Under the pieces are notes generated by a model that was given only the letters and a program-made list of their open reading frames with translations, searched no databases and was not told the origin of the DNA. From Streptosporangium sp. NBC_01755 (GTDB taxonomy: Bacteria; Actinomycetota; Actinomycetes; Streptosporangiales; Streptosporangiaceae): a DNA stretch of 64,000 bases. Positions 52,447 through 61,349 of this stretch are shown here, one piece after another. Positions within the stretch are counted from its first letter, which is position 1, and every line of letters starts with the position of its first letter. The stretch covers positions 5,952,001 to 6,016,000 of the forward strand of contig NZ_CP109131.1 in the NCBI RefSeq assembly GCF_035917995.1, given 5' to 3'. The position numbers and the translations under genes are program-made.

Positions 52447-53523
52447 GTGACGGACGCCATCCGCAGGCACGACCCGCTGGTGAAGGGCTTCGCCAGCGAC
52501 AACTACGCCGGGGTACACCCGGAGATCCTCCAGGCGATCGCGCTCGCCAACGGGGGCCACCAGACCGCGTACGGCGACGACGTCTACACCGAGGCGCTGC
52601 AGGAGATCTTCAAAAGGCACTTCGGCCCCACGGCCGAGGCCTGGCCGATGTTCAACGGCACCGGTGCCAACGTGGTCGCGCTCCGCTCGATGACCGCCCA
52701 CTGGGAGGCGGTGGTCTGCGCGGAGTCGGCGCACATCCATACCGACGAGGGCGGCGCCCCCGAGCGGTCGGCGGGGCTCAAGCTGCTGCCGGTCGCCACC
52801 CCCGACGGAAAGCTCACGCCCGAGCTGATCGACAGGCAGGCGTGGGGCTTCGGCGACGAGCACCGGGCCCAGCCCAGGGTCGTGTCGATCACGCAGACCA
52901 CCGAGCTGGGCACGCTCTACACGCCGGAGGAGATCAGGGCGGTCTGCGAGCACGCCCACGATCTCGGCATGGTCGTCCACCTCGACGGCGCCCGTGCCAC
53001 CAACGCCGCCGCCGCGCTGGACGTACCGCTGCGCGCGTTCACCACCGACGCGGGCGTGGACGTGCTCTCCTTCGGCGGTACCAAGGCCGGCCTGATGTTC
53101 GGCGAGGCGGTCGTGGTGCTCAACCCCGGCGCGGTCCGGGGCCTGCGCTACCTGCGCAAGAGCGCCATGCAGCTCGCCTCCAAGATGCGGTTCGTCTCGG
53201 TGCAGTTCGAGGCGCTGCTGGCGGGTGATCTGTGGCTGCGCAACGCCCGCAGCGCCAACGCCATGGCCCAGCGGCTCGCCGAGGCGGTGCGGGACGTGCC
53301 CGGCGTGGAGATCCCGCGCCCCGTGCAGGCCAACGCGGTCTTCGCGATCCTGCCCAGGGACGTGACCGAGCGCCTGCAGAAGCGCTTCCGGTTCTACACC
53401 TGGAACGAGGCCACCGGCGAGGTCCGCTGGATGACCGCGTTCGACACCACCGAGGCCGACGTGGACGCGTTCGCCGCCGCCGTGGCGCAGGAACTGGGCA
53501 TGGTCCCGCGAATCCTGCCGTAG
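52447..53523 (+). CDS. Threonine aldolase / beta-eliminating lyase family enzyme
   Basis: This 358-residue PLP enzyme of fold type I has the N-terminal SDNYAGVHPEILQAIALANGG, FNGTGANVVALRSM, the cofactor Asp in VHLDGARATNA and the Schiff-base Lys in SFGGTKAGLMFGEAVV. It fits low-specificity L-threonine aldolases, which split threonine to glycine and acetaldehyde. The GTG start at 52447 has AGGGGG upstream. Its last ten codons and stop are duplicated just downstream. Confidence 0.9.
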   Translation: MTDAIRRHDPLVKGFASDNYAGVHPEILQAIALANGGHQTAYGDDVYTEALQEIFKRHFGPTAEAWPMFNGTGANVVALRSMTAHWEAVVCAESAHIHTDEGGAPERSAGLKLLPVATPDGKLTPELIDRQAWGFGDEHRAQPRVVSITQTTELGTLYTPEEIRAVCEHAHDLGMVVHLDGARATNAAAALDVPLRAFTTDAGVDVLSFGGTKAGLMFGEAVVVLNPGAVRGLRYLRKSAMQLASKMRFVSVQFEALLAGDLWLRNARSANAMAQRLAEAVRDVPGVEIPRPVQANAVFAILPRDVTERLQKRFRFYTWNEATGEVRWMTAFDTTEADVDAFAAAVAQELGMVPRILP

Positions 53524-53561
53524 TAGGAACTGGGCATGGTCCCGCGAATCCTGCCGTAGTA
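53490..53561. repeat. 36-bp tandem duplication of the aldolase 3' end
   Basis: Copies at 53490-53525 and 53526-53561 are identical and contain GGAACTGGGCATGGTCCCGC. The first includes the final codons and TAG of the aldolase gene, and the second repeats them after the stop. Confidence 0.95.
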
Positions 53562-53586
53562 GGCGAGAGAACCGAGGGGCAGTGTC

Positions 53587-53592
53587 TATACT
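53587..53592 (+). promoter_or_regulatory. -10 element of the trpS leader
   Basis: TATACT lies 7 bp upstream of the leader-peptide ATG (53600). Transcription would be expected to start within a base or two of that ATG, so the leader peptide may be translated from a leaderless mRNA. No convincing -35 is seen. Confidence 0.5.
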
Positions 53593-53599
53593 CGCCGGT

Positions 53600-53653
53600 A
53601 TGAGCAAGCACGGTTTGGGTCTGTGGCGGGCCGCTGAGAGGCGGATCCGCTAG
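53600..53653 (+). CDS. Leader peptide of the trpS attenuator
   Basis: This 17-residue frame, MSKHGLGLWRAAERRIR, contains one Trp at codon 9 and ends 22 bp before a terminator hairpin. In Streptomyces coelicolor an auxiliary, antibiotic-resistant tryptophanyl-tRNA synthetase is controlled by ribosome-mediated attenuation through a short Trp-containing leader peptide. The arrangement here is the same. Ribosome stalling at the Trp codon when charged tRNA-Trp is scarce would prevent the terminator. Expression is inferred. Confidence 0.75.
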   Translation: MSKHGLGLWRAAERRIR

Positions 53654-53675
53654 CCAGTCCCGACTGTGCACAGAA

Positions 53676-53710
53676 ACGGCCGCCGTTCACCGGCGGTCGT
53701 TCTTGCTTTT
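53676..53710 (+). terminator. Attenuator terminator upstream of trpS
   Basis: ACGGCCGCCG (53676-53685) and CGGCGGTCGT (53691-53700) form a 10-bp stem with a TTCAC loop, followed by TTCTTGCTTTT. It lies between the leader peptide and the trpS start at 53757, the place expected for an attenuator. Confidence 0.85.
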
Positions 53711-53756
53711 CCCGCACGGCCGGTGCGCGACGGTCCCTCTTCCACAAGGAGTGACC

Positions 53757-54722
53757 ATGACAAAGCGCGTCTTCACCGCTTTCAAACCGACCGGCCACCT
53801 CACGCTGGGCAACCTGCTTGGCGCGATCATGCCCGCCGTGCGGCTCCAGGACGAGGCCGACTGCGTCTACGCCGTCGCGGACCTGCACGCCCTGACGATC
53901 AAGCATGACCCGGAGCGGCTCCGCGTCCGCACCCGCGAGGCGGCGACCCTGCTGCTCGCCTGCGGTATGGACCGCTCTCTGGTCTACATCCAGTCGCAGG
54001 TGCCCGCGCACACGGAGCTGGCCTACCTGCTGGAGAGTACCGCCTACTTCGGCGAGATGCGGCGAATGATCCAGTTCAAGGAGAAATCGGCCAGCCAGGA
54101 GGAGGTGCGGCTCTCGCTGCTCACCTATCCCGCGCTGATGGCCGCCGACATCCTGTTGCACCAGGTGGACGTGGTACCCGTGGGGGAGGACCAGCGCCAG
54201 CACGTGGAGCTGACCAGGGACCTGGCCCTGCGGTTCAACCGCCTGTACGGCGAGGTCTTCACGGTGCCCGAGGCGGTGCACCAGCGGGTAGCCGCCAGGG
54301 TCATGGACCTGAGCGATCCCACCTCGAAGATGGGCAAGTCGGACGGCTCGGCTGCGGGAACCGTCTATCTGCTCGACCCTCCCGCCGACATCCGGCGCAA
54401 GGTCATGCGGGCGGTGACCGACTCGGGCACCGAGGTCCGCCACGACCCGGTGGACAAGCCCGGCGTCTCCAACCTGCTCACCCTGCTCGCCGCCTGCTCG
54501 GACCGGCCGATCGAGTCGCTCTCGTACGGATCGTACGGCGCGCTCAAACGGGACACGGCCGAGGCGGTGGTGGAGATGCTGCGGCCTGTCCAGGAGCGCT
54601 ACGCCGAACTCTCGGCGGACCAGGCCGAGCTGTCGCGGCTCCTGGCGGACGGGGCGGCGCTGGCCACCCGGCGCACCGCCGGCCTGCTGGCCGGGGCCCG
54701 GCAGGCCATCGGCCTGCCATGA
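53757..54722 (+). CDS. trpS: Tryptophanyl-tRNA synthetase, probably the auxiliary inducible form
   Basis: This 321-residue class I synthetase charges tRNA-Trp. Its HIGH-type signature is GHLTLGN (residues about 13-19) and the KMSKS-type loop is SKMGKSD. The block VYAVADLHALTIKHDP and the QFKEKS region are typical of bacterial TrpRS. ATG 53757 with AAGGAG upstream is the start. Control by a Trp leader peptide and terminator suggests it is the second, stress- or indolmycin-inducible enzyme seen in streptomycetes, rather than the housekeeping copy. Resistance to any inhibitor is not shown by the sequence. Confidence 0.9.
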   Translation: MTKRVFTAFKPTGHLTLGNLLGAIMPAVRLQDEADCVYAVADLHALTIKHDPERLRVRTREAATLLLACGMDRSLVYIQSQVPAHTELAYLLESTAYFGEMRRMIQFKEKSASQEEVRLSLLTYPALMAADILLHQVDVVPVGEDQRQHVELTRDLALRFNRLYGEVFTVPEAVHQRVAARVMDLSDPTSKMGKSDGSAAGTVYLLDPPADIRRKVMRAVTDSGTEVRHDPVDKPGVSNLLTLLAACSDRPIESLSYGSYGALKRDTAEAVVEMLRPVQERYAELSADQAELSRLLADGAALATRRTAGLLAGARQAIGLP

Positions 54723-54747
54723 AGGCGGCCTGAAGCCGGGTTTCGCT

Positions 54748-54794
54748 TGCTGAGTTCGGAGCCTGCTGAGTTCGGAGCCCGCTGAGTTCGAGGA
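54748..54794. repeat. 16-bp tandem repeat after trpS
   Basis: TGCTGAGTTCGGAGCC occurs at 54748-54763 and 54764-54779, with a partial third copy (CGCTGAGTTCGAGGA) after it. It lies 25 bp downstream of the trpS stop. Confidence 0.85.
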
Positions 54795-54882
54795 CGGCCA
54801 GGCCGCGTCCCAGGTTCCGGCGAGCGGGACTCCCGGGGCTCGGGACGCGCCGGACCGGATCCGCCACACCGGCGGGCCGGGC

Positions 54883-55182
54883 TCAGTTCTTCTGACCCGT
54901 CTCGTGCTCGTACGCGGTCAGCTGCTGTTCGAGGGCCTTCATCAGCTCGAAGACCTGGCTAGGCGGGATGCGTATCCGGCTGACGATCCGGGTCGGCACG
55001 CTCACGAAGTGCTGCCCCGAGGAGGGGTCGTTGGCCAGCTGGGGTGGTCTGGTGATCACCGCGAAGTCCAGGACGAACCCATCCTGGGTGTGCCACACGG
55101 AGGCGAAGTTGGCGTACTGCCCCATTTCTACCTCTGCGGAGATGCTCACCTCCAGGCGGTTCTCCGGCTCGTCGTTCACCAT
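54883..55182 (-). CDS. DUF3467 family protein
   Basis: This 99-residue protein has the DUF3467 layout: GQYANFASVWHTQDGFVLDFAVI at the centre and TRIVSRIRIPPSQVFELMKALEQQL near the C-terminus. The family is widespread and of unknown function. ATG 55182 is the start. It faces trpS convergently. Confidence 0.85.
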   Translation of the reverse strand: MVNDEPENRLEVSISAEVEMGQYANFASVWHTQDGFVLDFAVITRPPQLANDPSSGQHFVSVPTRIVSRIRIPPSQVFELMKALEQQLTAYEHETGQKN

Positions 55183-55256
55183 TCTTTTTCCTCCGGCCAG
55201 GTTGGCTCCATGCTGCCCTGGCCGGAGACCGGCCGCACAGGGACGCGCCGACGCTT

Positions 55257-55907
55257 TTAAAGGATGGAAGGCAGCCGCTGGGCGCCGCGCTGCCGCAACA
55301 TATCGGTCATCAACTCGATCTCACCTGTCTGACCGTTGACGATGTGCTGCGCCATGGTGGCCACCTCGTCGCGGTCGGACAGTTTTAGCAGCCCCCGGCC
55401 CATCTGCACGCCGCCCTCGTGATGGCGGATCATGAGCTGCAGGAAGAGGATCTCCTGGTCCTTGCCTGTGGCCTCGTGGAGCCTTTTGAGCTCGTCGCCG
55501 GTGGCCATACCGGGCATCGCCGCGGACGCGCCCGGCGTTACAGAGTGGCCGCCGTGACCGGCCATCCACGCCATGGCCGGCCGTTCGGTCGCCTGGTTCA
55601 ACCCCCACTGCTGCAACCAGCCGGTGAAGATGCCGCGCTGGGCCGTCTGGGTGACGATGATGTCATAGGCCAGCCGCCGGAGCGCCTCGTCCTTGCTCCC
55701 GTCCCTGGCGACGAAGGACATCTCGACGGCCTGGGCATGGTGGACGGACATGTCGCGGGCGAATCCCGCCTCCGACGAGGCGTCGGTCGGGGTCGCCGTC
55801 CTGCCCACGACAAACAGCAGCGTGGCCGCCACGATCAGGCAGCCGAGCAGGATGCCGAGCGCCACGCCGCGCCTGGTCTTTGCGCTGTCTTTAATCGGAG
55901 TTTCCAT
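55257..55907 (-). CDS. DUF305 family membrane-anchored protein
   Basis: This 216-residue protein has an N-terminal membrane anchor (LGILLGCLIVAATLLFVVG) and a DUF305 domain with FARDMSVHHAQAVEMSFVA and LQLMIRHHEGGVQMGRGLL. The paired His residues are the family hallmark and may bind metal such as copper. ATG 55907 is chosen; the upstream open frame is not protein-like. It diverges from a DUF3105 gene, a common pairing in actinomycetes. Confidence 0.88.
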   Translation of the reverse strand: METPIKDSAKTRRGVALGILLGCLIVAATLLFVVGRTATPTDASSEAGFARDMSVHHAQAVEMSFVARDGSKDEALRRLAYDIIVTQTAQRGIFTGWLQQWGLNQATERPAMAWMAGHGGHSVTPGASAAMPGMATGDELKRLHEATGKDQEILFLQLMIRHHEGGVQMGRGLLKLSDRDEVATMAQHIVNGQTGEIELMTDMLRQRGAQRLPSIL

Positions 55908-56029
55908 TGCCTGCCCAGCGTACCCACTGCTGCGAATCGTCGCTCTATCACGTGTTATGAGCCCTTTATTCTCCACATACGCCGGTAGGGCATAGGGTGA
56001 CCCGGAGTTGTTTGCTGGCTGGAGGGTTG

Positions 56030-56731
56030 ATGACCAAGGAAAAGGCGCAGGCGAGGCGGGAGCACCTCGCCCGGATGCGTGCGGAGCAGCAGCGCAAGGA
56101 GCGCAGAACGGCATTCCTGATGTGGGGTGCCGGAGGCCTCGTCATCGTTCTGCTCGTCGGGCTCGTCGCCTTCTACATGGTCAACGAGCGGGCCGTGACC
56201 TCGCTGGACAACGTCACCAGCGCGAAGTACGTCGGCAGCCAGCACACCCAGACCAAGGTGGTGTACAAGGAGAGCCCTCCGCTCGGTGGTGAGCACAACC
56301 CGGCCTGGCAGAACTGCGGTATCTACGACCAGCCGATCAACAACGAGACCGCCGTCCACTCCATGGAGCACGGCGCCGTGTGGATCACCTACCGGCCCGA
56401 CCTGCCCAAGGCCGAGCTGGACACGCTGAAGGACCTGGCCTCCAAGGACTACATGTTGCTGAGCCCGTACCCGGAGCTGCCCTCCAAGGTCGTGGCCAGC
56501 TCCTGGAACAAGCAGCTCAAGCTGGACAGTGTGGAAGACCCGCGCCTGCCCAAGTTCATCACCAAGTACAAGAACGGCCCGGATACCCCCGAGCTCGGCG
56601 CCTCCTGCAGCGGCGGGGTGGGCACCACCGCCGCCGAGACGCCCATCCCGGCGACCGCGCCGTCCACGGCGCCCAGCCAGAGCGCCCCGGCCACCGACGC
56701 CCCGGTACCCAGCAGCACCCCGGCGCCCTGA
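56030..56731 (+). CDS. DUF3105 family membrane protein
   Basis: This 233-residue protein has a charged N-terminal coil (KAQARREHLARMRAEQQRK), one membrane helix (AGGLVIVLLVGLVAFYMV) and an outer DUF3105 domain with GGEHNPAWQNCGIYDQPI, AVHSMEHGAVWITYRPD and a Pro/Thr/Ser-rich tail. His and Cys residues in the conserved blocks could bind metal. ATG 56030 has GGAGGG upstream. The neighbouring DUF305 gene suggests a joint envelope role. Confidence 0.85.
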   Translation: MTKEKAQARREHLARMRAEQQRKERRTAFLMWGAGGLVIVLLVGLVAFYMVNERAVTSLDNVTSAKYVGSQHTQTKVVYKESPPLGGEHNPAWQNCGIYDQPINNETAVHSMEHGAVWITYRPDLPKAELDTLKDLASKDYMLLSPYPELPSKVVASSWNKQLKLDSVEDPRLPKFITKYKNGPDTPELGASCSGGVGTTAAETPIPATAPSTAPSQSAPATDAPVPSSTPAP

Positions 56732-56744
56732 CCAGATCCTGATC

Positions 56745-56821
56745 CAGGCCCGCGACCTAGGCCCGCGATTCAGGCCCGTGACCTAGGCCCGCGATCCCAG
56801 GCCCGCGACCTAGGCCCGCAA
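56745..56821. repeat. 26-27-bp repeats derived from the ald 3' end
   Basis: The block CAGGCCCGCGACCTAGGCCC and close variants occurs three times. On the minus strand each copy contains CGGGCCTAGG, which in the first copy is the last codon and stop of ald. The copies lie just downstream of that stop. Confidence 0.85.
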
Positions 56822-57928
56822 CGCCCATTCCAGGGGCACCGCCTCCAGCCCGTGAGCCTCGGCCACGGGCCGGCTGGTCAGGTGCCCCTCGTGCGTGTTC
56901 AGGCCCAGGGCCAGCGCGGGGTCGCCCAGCAGGGCCTCCCGCCAGCCCAGGTCGGCGATCGCGAGGGCGTAGGGGACCGTCACGTTGGTCAGGGCGTACG
57001 TCGAGGTGTGCGGGACCGCTCCCGGCATGTTGGCCACGCAGTAGAACACCGAGCCGTGCACCCGGTACGTCGGACGGTCATGTGTGGTGGGCCGGGAGTC
57101 CTCGAAGCAGCCGCCCTGGTCGATGGAGATGTCCACCAGGACCGAGCCGGGCCTCATCCGCGAGACCAGATCGTTGTCGACCAGTTTGGGAGCTCTCGCA
57201 CCCGCGATCAGCACCGCGCCGATGACCAGGTCCGCGTCCAGCACCGCCCGTTCGATCTCGTACGCGGTGGAGGCGACGGTCCTGCAGTGGCCCCTGTAGA
57301 TCATGTCCGCCTGGCGGAGTTTGTCGATGTCACGGTCCAGCAGCAGCACCTCCGCCTGCATGCCCAGTGCGATGACCGCGGCGTTCATACCGGAGACTCC
57401 GGCGCCGATCACGACCACGCTGGCCGCGTGCACGCCCGAAACCCCGCCCATCAGCACACCTCGCCCACCGCCCTGGCGCATCAGGTGGTAGGCGCCCACC
57501 TGCGGGGCGAGCCGTCCGGCCACCTCGGACATGGGGGCCAGCAGAGGCAGGAAGCCGTTCGCGTTCTGCACCGTCTCGTAGGCGATGCCGGTGATCCCCG
57601 ATTCGAGCATGGCCCGGGTGCAGGCCGCCGACGCGGCCAGGTGCAGGTAGGTGAAGAGCACCTGGCCCTTGCGCATCCGGTGGTACTCCTCGGGAACAGG
57701 CTCCTTGACCTTCAGCACCAGGTCGCCCTCGGCCCACACGTCGTCCGCGGAGTCCAGGATGGTCGCGCCCACGCATTGGAAGTCGGTGTCGGGAATGGCG
57801 GACCCCACCCCGGCGTCCTTCTCCACGAAGACCTCATGACCGTGCCGGATGAACTCGTGGACTCCGGCGGGAGTCAGGGCCACCCGGTACTCATGGTTCT
57901 TGACCTCGCTGGGAACAGAGATCTTCAC
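56810..57928 (-). CDS. ald: Alanine dehydrogenase
   Basis: The enzyme interconverts L-alanine and pyruvate with NAD. The 372-residue protein starts at GTG 57928 after GGAGGAG with VKISVPSEVKNHEYRVALTP. Key elements are the catalytic Lys in LVLKVKEPVPEEY, His in LFTYLHLAA, the NAD motif VIGAGVSGMNAA (about residues 170-181) and DISIDQGGCFEDSRPTTHDRP near the C-terminus. It appears monocistronic. Confidence 0.95.
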   Translation of the reverse strand: MKISVPSEVKNHEYRVALTPAGVHEFIRHGHEVFVEKDAGVGSAIPDTDFQCVGATILDSADDVWAEGDLVLKVKEPVPEEYHRMRKGQVLFTYLHLAASAACTRAMLESGITGIAYETVQNANGFLPLLAPMSEVAGRLAPQVGAYHLMRQGGGRGVLMGGVSGVHAASVVVIGAGVSGMNAAVIALGMQAEVLLLDRDIDKLRQADMIYRGHCRTVASTAYEIERAVLDADLVIGAVLIAGARAPKLVDNDLVSRMRPGSVLVDISIDQGGCFEDSRPTTHDRPTYRVHGSVFYCVANMPGAVPHTSTYALTNVTVPYALAIADLGWREALLGDPALALGLNTHEGHLTSRPVAEAHGLEAVPLEWALRA

Positions 57929-58144
57929 GGCTCCTCCAGGGTGGGCGCGTGTCCTCTTCTTCACGTTGCGTTCCCCGAAAGGGAGCAATCACGCGCAAGG
58001 TGGCAGGAACGGGGCAGCACCGGTGGCATTCAGTCAGCGGTCGTCGACGCTCGACCCATCGGTATACATCCTGACTTGCGGGGTTACCGGCTCCCCGCGC
58101 TGATCGGTAGGCTCGCCGCGAACAGCTGCGAGGAATACGGGGAT

Positions 58145-59911
58145 ATGACGATGGGGATGCACGCGGGGCCGGGTGGGCCGCCCGTACCGCAGGGACCTCC
58201 GGCCGGGCCTGACGAGCCCGCTGGCGCGCCATGGGGACCCTCATCCTCCTACGACGCCTTCACACCGTCTGAGCGCGGTGACGCTTTTACGCCGTCTGAG
58301 CGCCGTGAAGCTTTCACGCCGCCCGAGCGCCGTGATGCCTTTACGCCGTCTGAGCGCCGTGAAGCTTTCACGCCGCCTGAGCGCCCCGGTGCCTCGTCCG
58401 GACGCCACGCCCGTGGCCCCTGGGAACCGGGCGCCGAGCCCTCTGCCGAACCGGGCCCCGGAGGTCCTGGTGTCGGCGGTTCCGGTCCGGCCGATTCCGG
58501 CCCCGCTGCTTCAAGGCCCGGCGATCCCGGCTACGACGGTCCGGGATCCGGTGGTCCGGGATCCGGTGGTCCGGGATCCGGTGGTCCGGGATCCGGTGGT
58601 GATACGGGGTTCGCCGGTCCGGGTTTCGATGATCGCGGCCCGGGTGGCCCAGGTCCGGGCGGCCGGGGGCCGGGTGGTCAGGGGGGCCAGGGTCCCGGCA
58701 GCCAGGGGTCCGGCGGCCCTGGGGTGGGCGTGCCGGGGCCGGGCGGCCCCGGGATGAGCGTTCCGGGGGTGGGTGGGCCAGGAGCGGGCGTGCCGGAGGC
58801 CGGTGGCAGGCAGGCCGGAGGAGCGCCGAGCGGGGTGCCGGGGGTGCCCGGGGTGCCCGGGGTGCCCAGGGCGAGCCGGGTCACGACCGCGATCCTGGTG
58901 ACCACCCTGGTCTTCGTCGTACTGATCACCGGCGTGCTCGGCACCATCGCGGTGCTCATGACCCGCAACCCCGACATGCCACTCGGCGCCAAGCCGCCCA
59001 GCCGGCTGGCGGTTCCCATCCACTTCGCCCCGGTGACCGAGGCGAAGGCCGGAGTCTGCACGCTTCCGGAGACCTACCCCGACGACCTTGGGCAGAACTG
59101 CTACGCGGTCGCCGCAGGGGTCACCGTGAACGCCGTGCGGAAGATCGAGACGATCCAGGAGAAGAACGGCACCTACTCGGTCAGGATCGCGTTCGCGCCT
59201 GCCTTCCGCGAGCAGATCAACGACCTGACCGAGGAGTTGGTCAAGGAGGGCGACCCGGTCAGGCAGCAGATCGCGATCATCGTGGGGGAGAAGGTGGTGG
59301 CGGCTCCCCGGGTCGCCCAGGCGATCACCGCCGACAGCCTGAGCATCGCCGGTTCCTTCACCAAGGAGCAGGCGGACGCGATGGTCGTCCGGCTGCTCGG
59401 CTCAAGTGGCACCGATACGGGATCGACCGCCGATCCTCAGCCGAACGACACGTCGGTCTTCACCCCACCGGCCGATCCGTCTACGGACTCGCAGCCCGGC
59501 CAGCCCGTGACCCCGCCGGCCAATGGCGCCCCGGACACCACGAATCCCACAGGAACGGGTCAGACGGTAACAAATCCGGCTGCCACCAACCCCAACACCA
59601 CGAACCCAACAGGAACGGGTCAGACGGTAACAAATCCGGCTGCCACCAACCCCAACACCACGAACCCAACAGGAACGGGCCAAGCGGGAACTGGCCAGGC
59701 GGGAACGAACCCGACTGCCACCAACCCCAGCACCACGAACACCTCTCCGGCCACGTCAGGCGAGGGAAACCCCAACCCCAAGTACCGGACCTGCAAGGAG
59801 GCGAACGACAACGGATACGGCCCGTACCACAAGGGGATTCACCAGGAGTACGACTGGTACATCGACGGAGACAAGGACGGCATCGCCTGCGAGCTGAATG
59901 ACAGGTCCTGA
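58145..59911 (+). CDS. Repeat-rich membrane protein with SecD-like and Excalibur domains
   Basis: This 588-residue protein has an unusual order of parts. Residues about 37-80 hold five copies of an AFTP[SP]ER unit. Residues about 95-235 are a Gly/Pro-rich region including GSGGP repeats. One membrane helix follows (about 246-270, TTAILVTTLVFVVLITGVLG). The outer part begins with a domain resembling the SecD head (VRIAFAPAFREQINDLTEEL, IAIIVGEKVVAAPRVAQAI). It continues with a Thr/Asn/Pro linker holding a 20-residue unit repeated about 2.5 times, and ends in an Excalibur calcium-binding domain (CKEANDNGYGPYHKG then DKDGIACE). ATG 58145 is the start. The function is unknown. Confidence 0.75.
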   Translation: MTMGMHAGPGGPPVPQGPPAGPDEPAGAPWGPSSSYDAFTPSERGDAFTPSERREAFTPPERRDAFTPSERREAFTPPERPGASSGRHARGPWEPGAEPSAEPGPGGPGVGGSGPADSGPAASRPGDPGYDGPGSGGPGSGGPGSGGPGSGGDTGFAGPGFDDRGPGGPGPGGRGPGGQGGQGPGSQGSGGPGVGVPGPGGPGMSVPGVGGPGAGVPEAGGRQAGGAPSGVPGVPGVPGVPRASRVTTAILVTTLVFVVLITGVLGTIAVLMTRNPDMPLGAKPPSRLAVPIHFAPVTEAKAGVCTLPETYPDDLGQNCYAVAAGVTVNAVRKIETIQEKNGTYSVRIAFAPAFREQINDLTEELVKEGDPVRQQIAIIVGEKVVAAPRVAQAITADSLSIAGSFTKEQADAMVVRLLGSSGTDTGSTADPQPNDTSVFTPPADPSTDSQPGQPVTPPANGAPDTTNPTGTGQTVTNPAATNPNTTNPTGTGQTVTNPAATNPNTTNPTGTGQAGTGQAGTNPTATNPSTTNTSPATSGEGNPNPKYRTCKEANDNGYGPYHKGIHQEYDWYIDGDKDGIACELNDRS

Positions 59912-59943
59912 GAGCGGCTCCGCGCGATCCAGAGCGGGTCGTC

Positions 59944-61320
59944 TCAGAAGAACAGCGTTCCGATGCCGTCGACGCCGAAGTAGACCGCGAAGATCAGGCT
60001 GACCACCCAGAGCAGCCCCGGGAGCCTCCCCGCCCGGCCGAGTGCCGCCTGGATGACGGTGTAGGAGATCACGCCTGCGCCCACGCCGTTGGTGATGCTG
60101 TAGGTGAAAGGCATCAGCACGATCGTCAGGAACGCGGGGATCGCAATGGTCAGATCCTCCCAGGGCACCTTCCTGACCTGGGTCATCATCAGCGCGCCCA
60201 CCAGGACCAGCGCGGGCGCGGCCGCGGCGGCGGGGACGACGGTGGCGACCGGTGTGAAGAGCAGGGTCAGCGAGAACAGGCCGCCGGTGACGATGGCCGC
60301 CAGGCCGGTCCTGGCCCCCTCTCCGACCCCGGCCGCCGACTCCACGAACACCGTGTTCGCCGAGGAACTCGTGAGACCCCCGATCGCCGCGGACACGCCG
60401 TCCACGGTGAGGATCGCCCCCAGCCGGGGCACCCGGCCCTGCTCGTCCACCAGGCCGGCCTCGTCGCTCACCCCGATGATGGTGCCCATCGCGTCGAAGA
60501 ACCCCGACAGCACGAGCGTGAACAGCACGACGATGGCGGTGACCGCGCCGGCGCGGGCGAATCCGCCGAACAGGTCCACCTGGCCGACCAGCCCGAAGTC
60601 GGGTGCCCCGACCACCGCTTCCGGCATCTGGGGGACCACGACACCCCAGAGCTCCGGCGGGACGGTGGTGAACGTGTCGACCACGAGGGCGAGCACGGCG
60701 GTGACCACGATGCCGATCAGGATGGCGCCCCGGGTATTGCGCACGAAAAGGACGATCATCACCAGGAGCCCCAGGCAGAACAGCGCCACCGGCCAGCCCG
60801 TCAGGTGCCCGGTGGTACCGAGCTGGACCGGGGACCCCGTACCCCTGCCGACGAAACCCGCGTCCACCAGCCCGATCAGCGTGATGAACATGCCGATCCC
60901 CACGCTGATCGCGTGTTTCAGCGCCAGCGGGATGGAGTTCATGATGAGCTGTCGCAGCCCGGATACGGCCAGCAGCACGATCACCAGCCCCTCCAGCACC
61001 ACCAGCCCCATCGCCTGGGCCCATGTCATGTGCGGCGCGGCCTGGTAGGCGACCACCGCGTTCAGCCCGAGCCCGGTCGCGACCCCGAGCGGTGCGTTGC
61101 CGATCACTCCCATGAGCAGCGTGCTCACCGCCGCCGCGAGGATCGTTGACGTGGTCAGCTGCGGGATGGACAGCTTGGCCCCCGTGACGTCCGTCGCCCC
61201 GCCCAGGATGATCGGGTTCAGCAGGATGACGTAGGCCATCGCCATGAATGTGGTTATCCCGCCACGGATCTCGCGGCCGACCGTCGTGCCCCTGGCCGAA
61301 AGCTCGAAGAAGCGATCCAT
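59944..61320 (-). CDS. NCS2/AzgA-type purine permease
   Basis: This 458-residue transporter has about 12-14 membrane segments. Family blocks are REIRGGITTFMAMAYVILLNP, GLGLNAVVAY, and the SGFFDAMGTIIGVSDEAGL region, followed by SSSANTVFVESAAGVGEGAR. Such proteins import adenine, guanine or hypoxanthine with protons. ATG 61320 is the start. It lies downstream of the xanthine-dehydrogenase-type gene on the same strand, which supports a purine substrate. Confidence 0.92.
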   Translation of the reverse strand: MDRFFELSARGTTVGREIRGGITTFMAMAYVILLNPIILGGATDVTGAKLSIPQLTTSTILAAAVSTLLMGVIGNAPLGVATGLGLNAVVAYQAAPHMTWAQAMGLVVLEGLVIVLLAVSGLRQLIMNSIPLALKHAISVGIGMFITLIGLVDAGFVGRGTGSPVQLGTTGHLTGWPVALFCLGLLVMIVLFVRNTRGAILIGIVVTAVLALVVDTFTTVPPELWGVVVPQMPEAVVGAPDFGLVGQVDLFGGFARAGAVTAIVVLFTLVLSGFFDAMGTIIGVSDEAGLVDEQGRVPRLGAILTVDGVSAAIGGLTSSSANTVFVESAAGVGEGARTGLAAIVTGGLFSLTLLFTPVATVVPAAAAAPALVLVGALMMTQVRKVPWEDLTIAIPAFLTIVLMPFTYSITNGVGAGVISYTVIQAALGRAGRLPGLLWVVSLIFAVYFGVDGIGTLFF

Positions 61321-61349
61321 GGATTCCCCTCCGGAGATGGAGGGGATGC

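Noticed and set aside
56852..58144. N-terminal extension of the SecD-like/Excalibur protein
   Set aside because: This stretch is antisense to ald; the ATG at 58145 begins the plausible protein.
58540..58610. Tandem repeat GGTCCGGGATCC as a regulatory array
   Set aside because: It is inside the coding frame and encodes the GSGGP repeats of the protein, so no separate role is needed.
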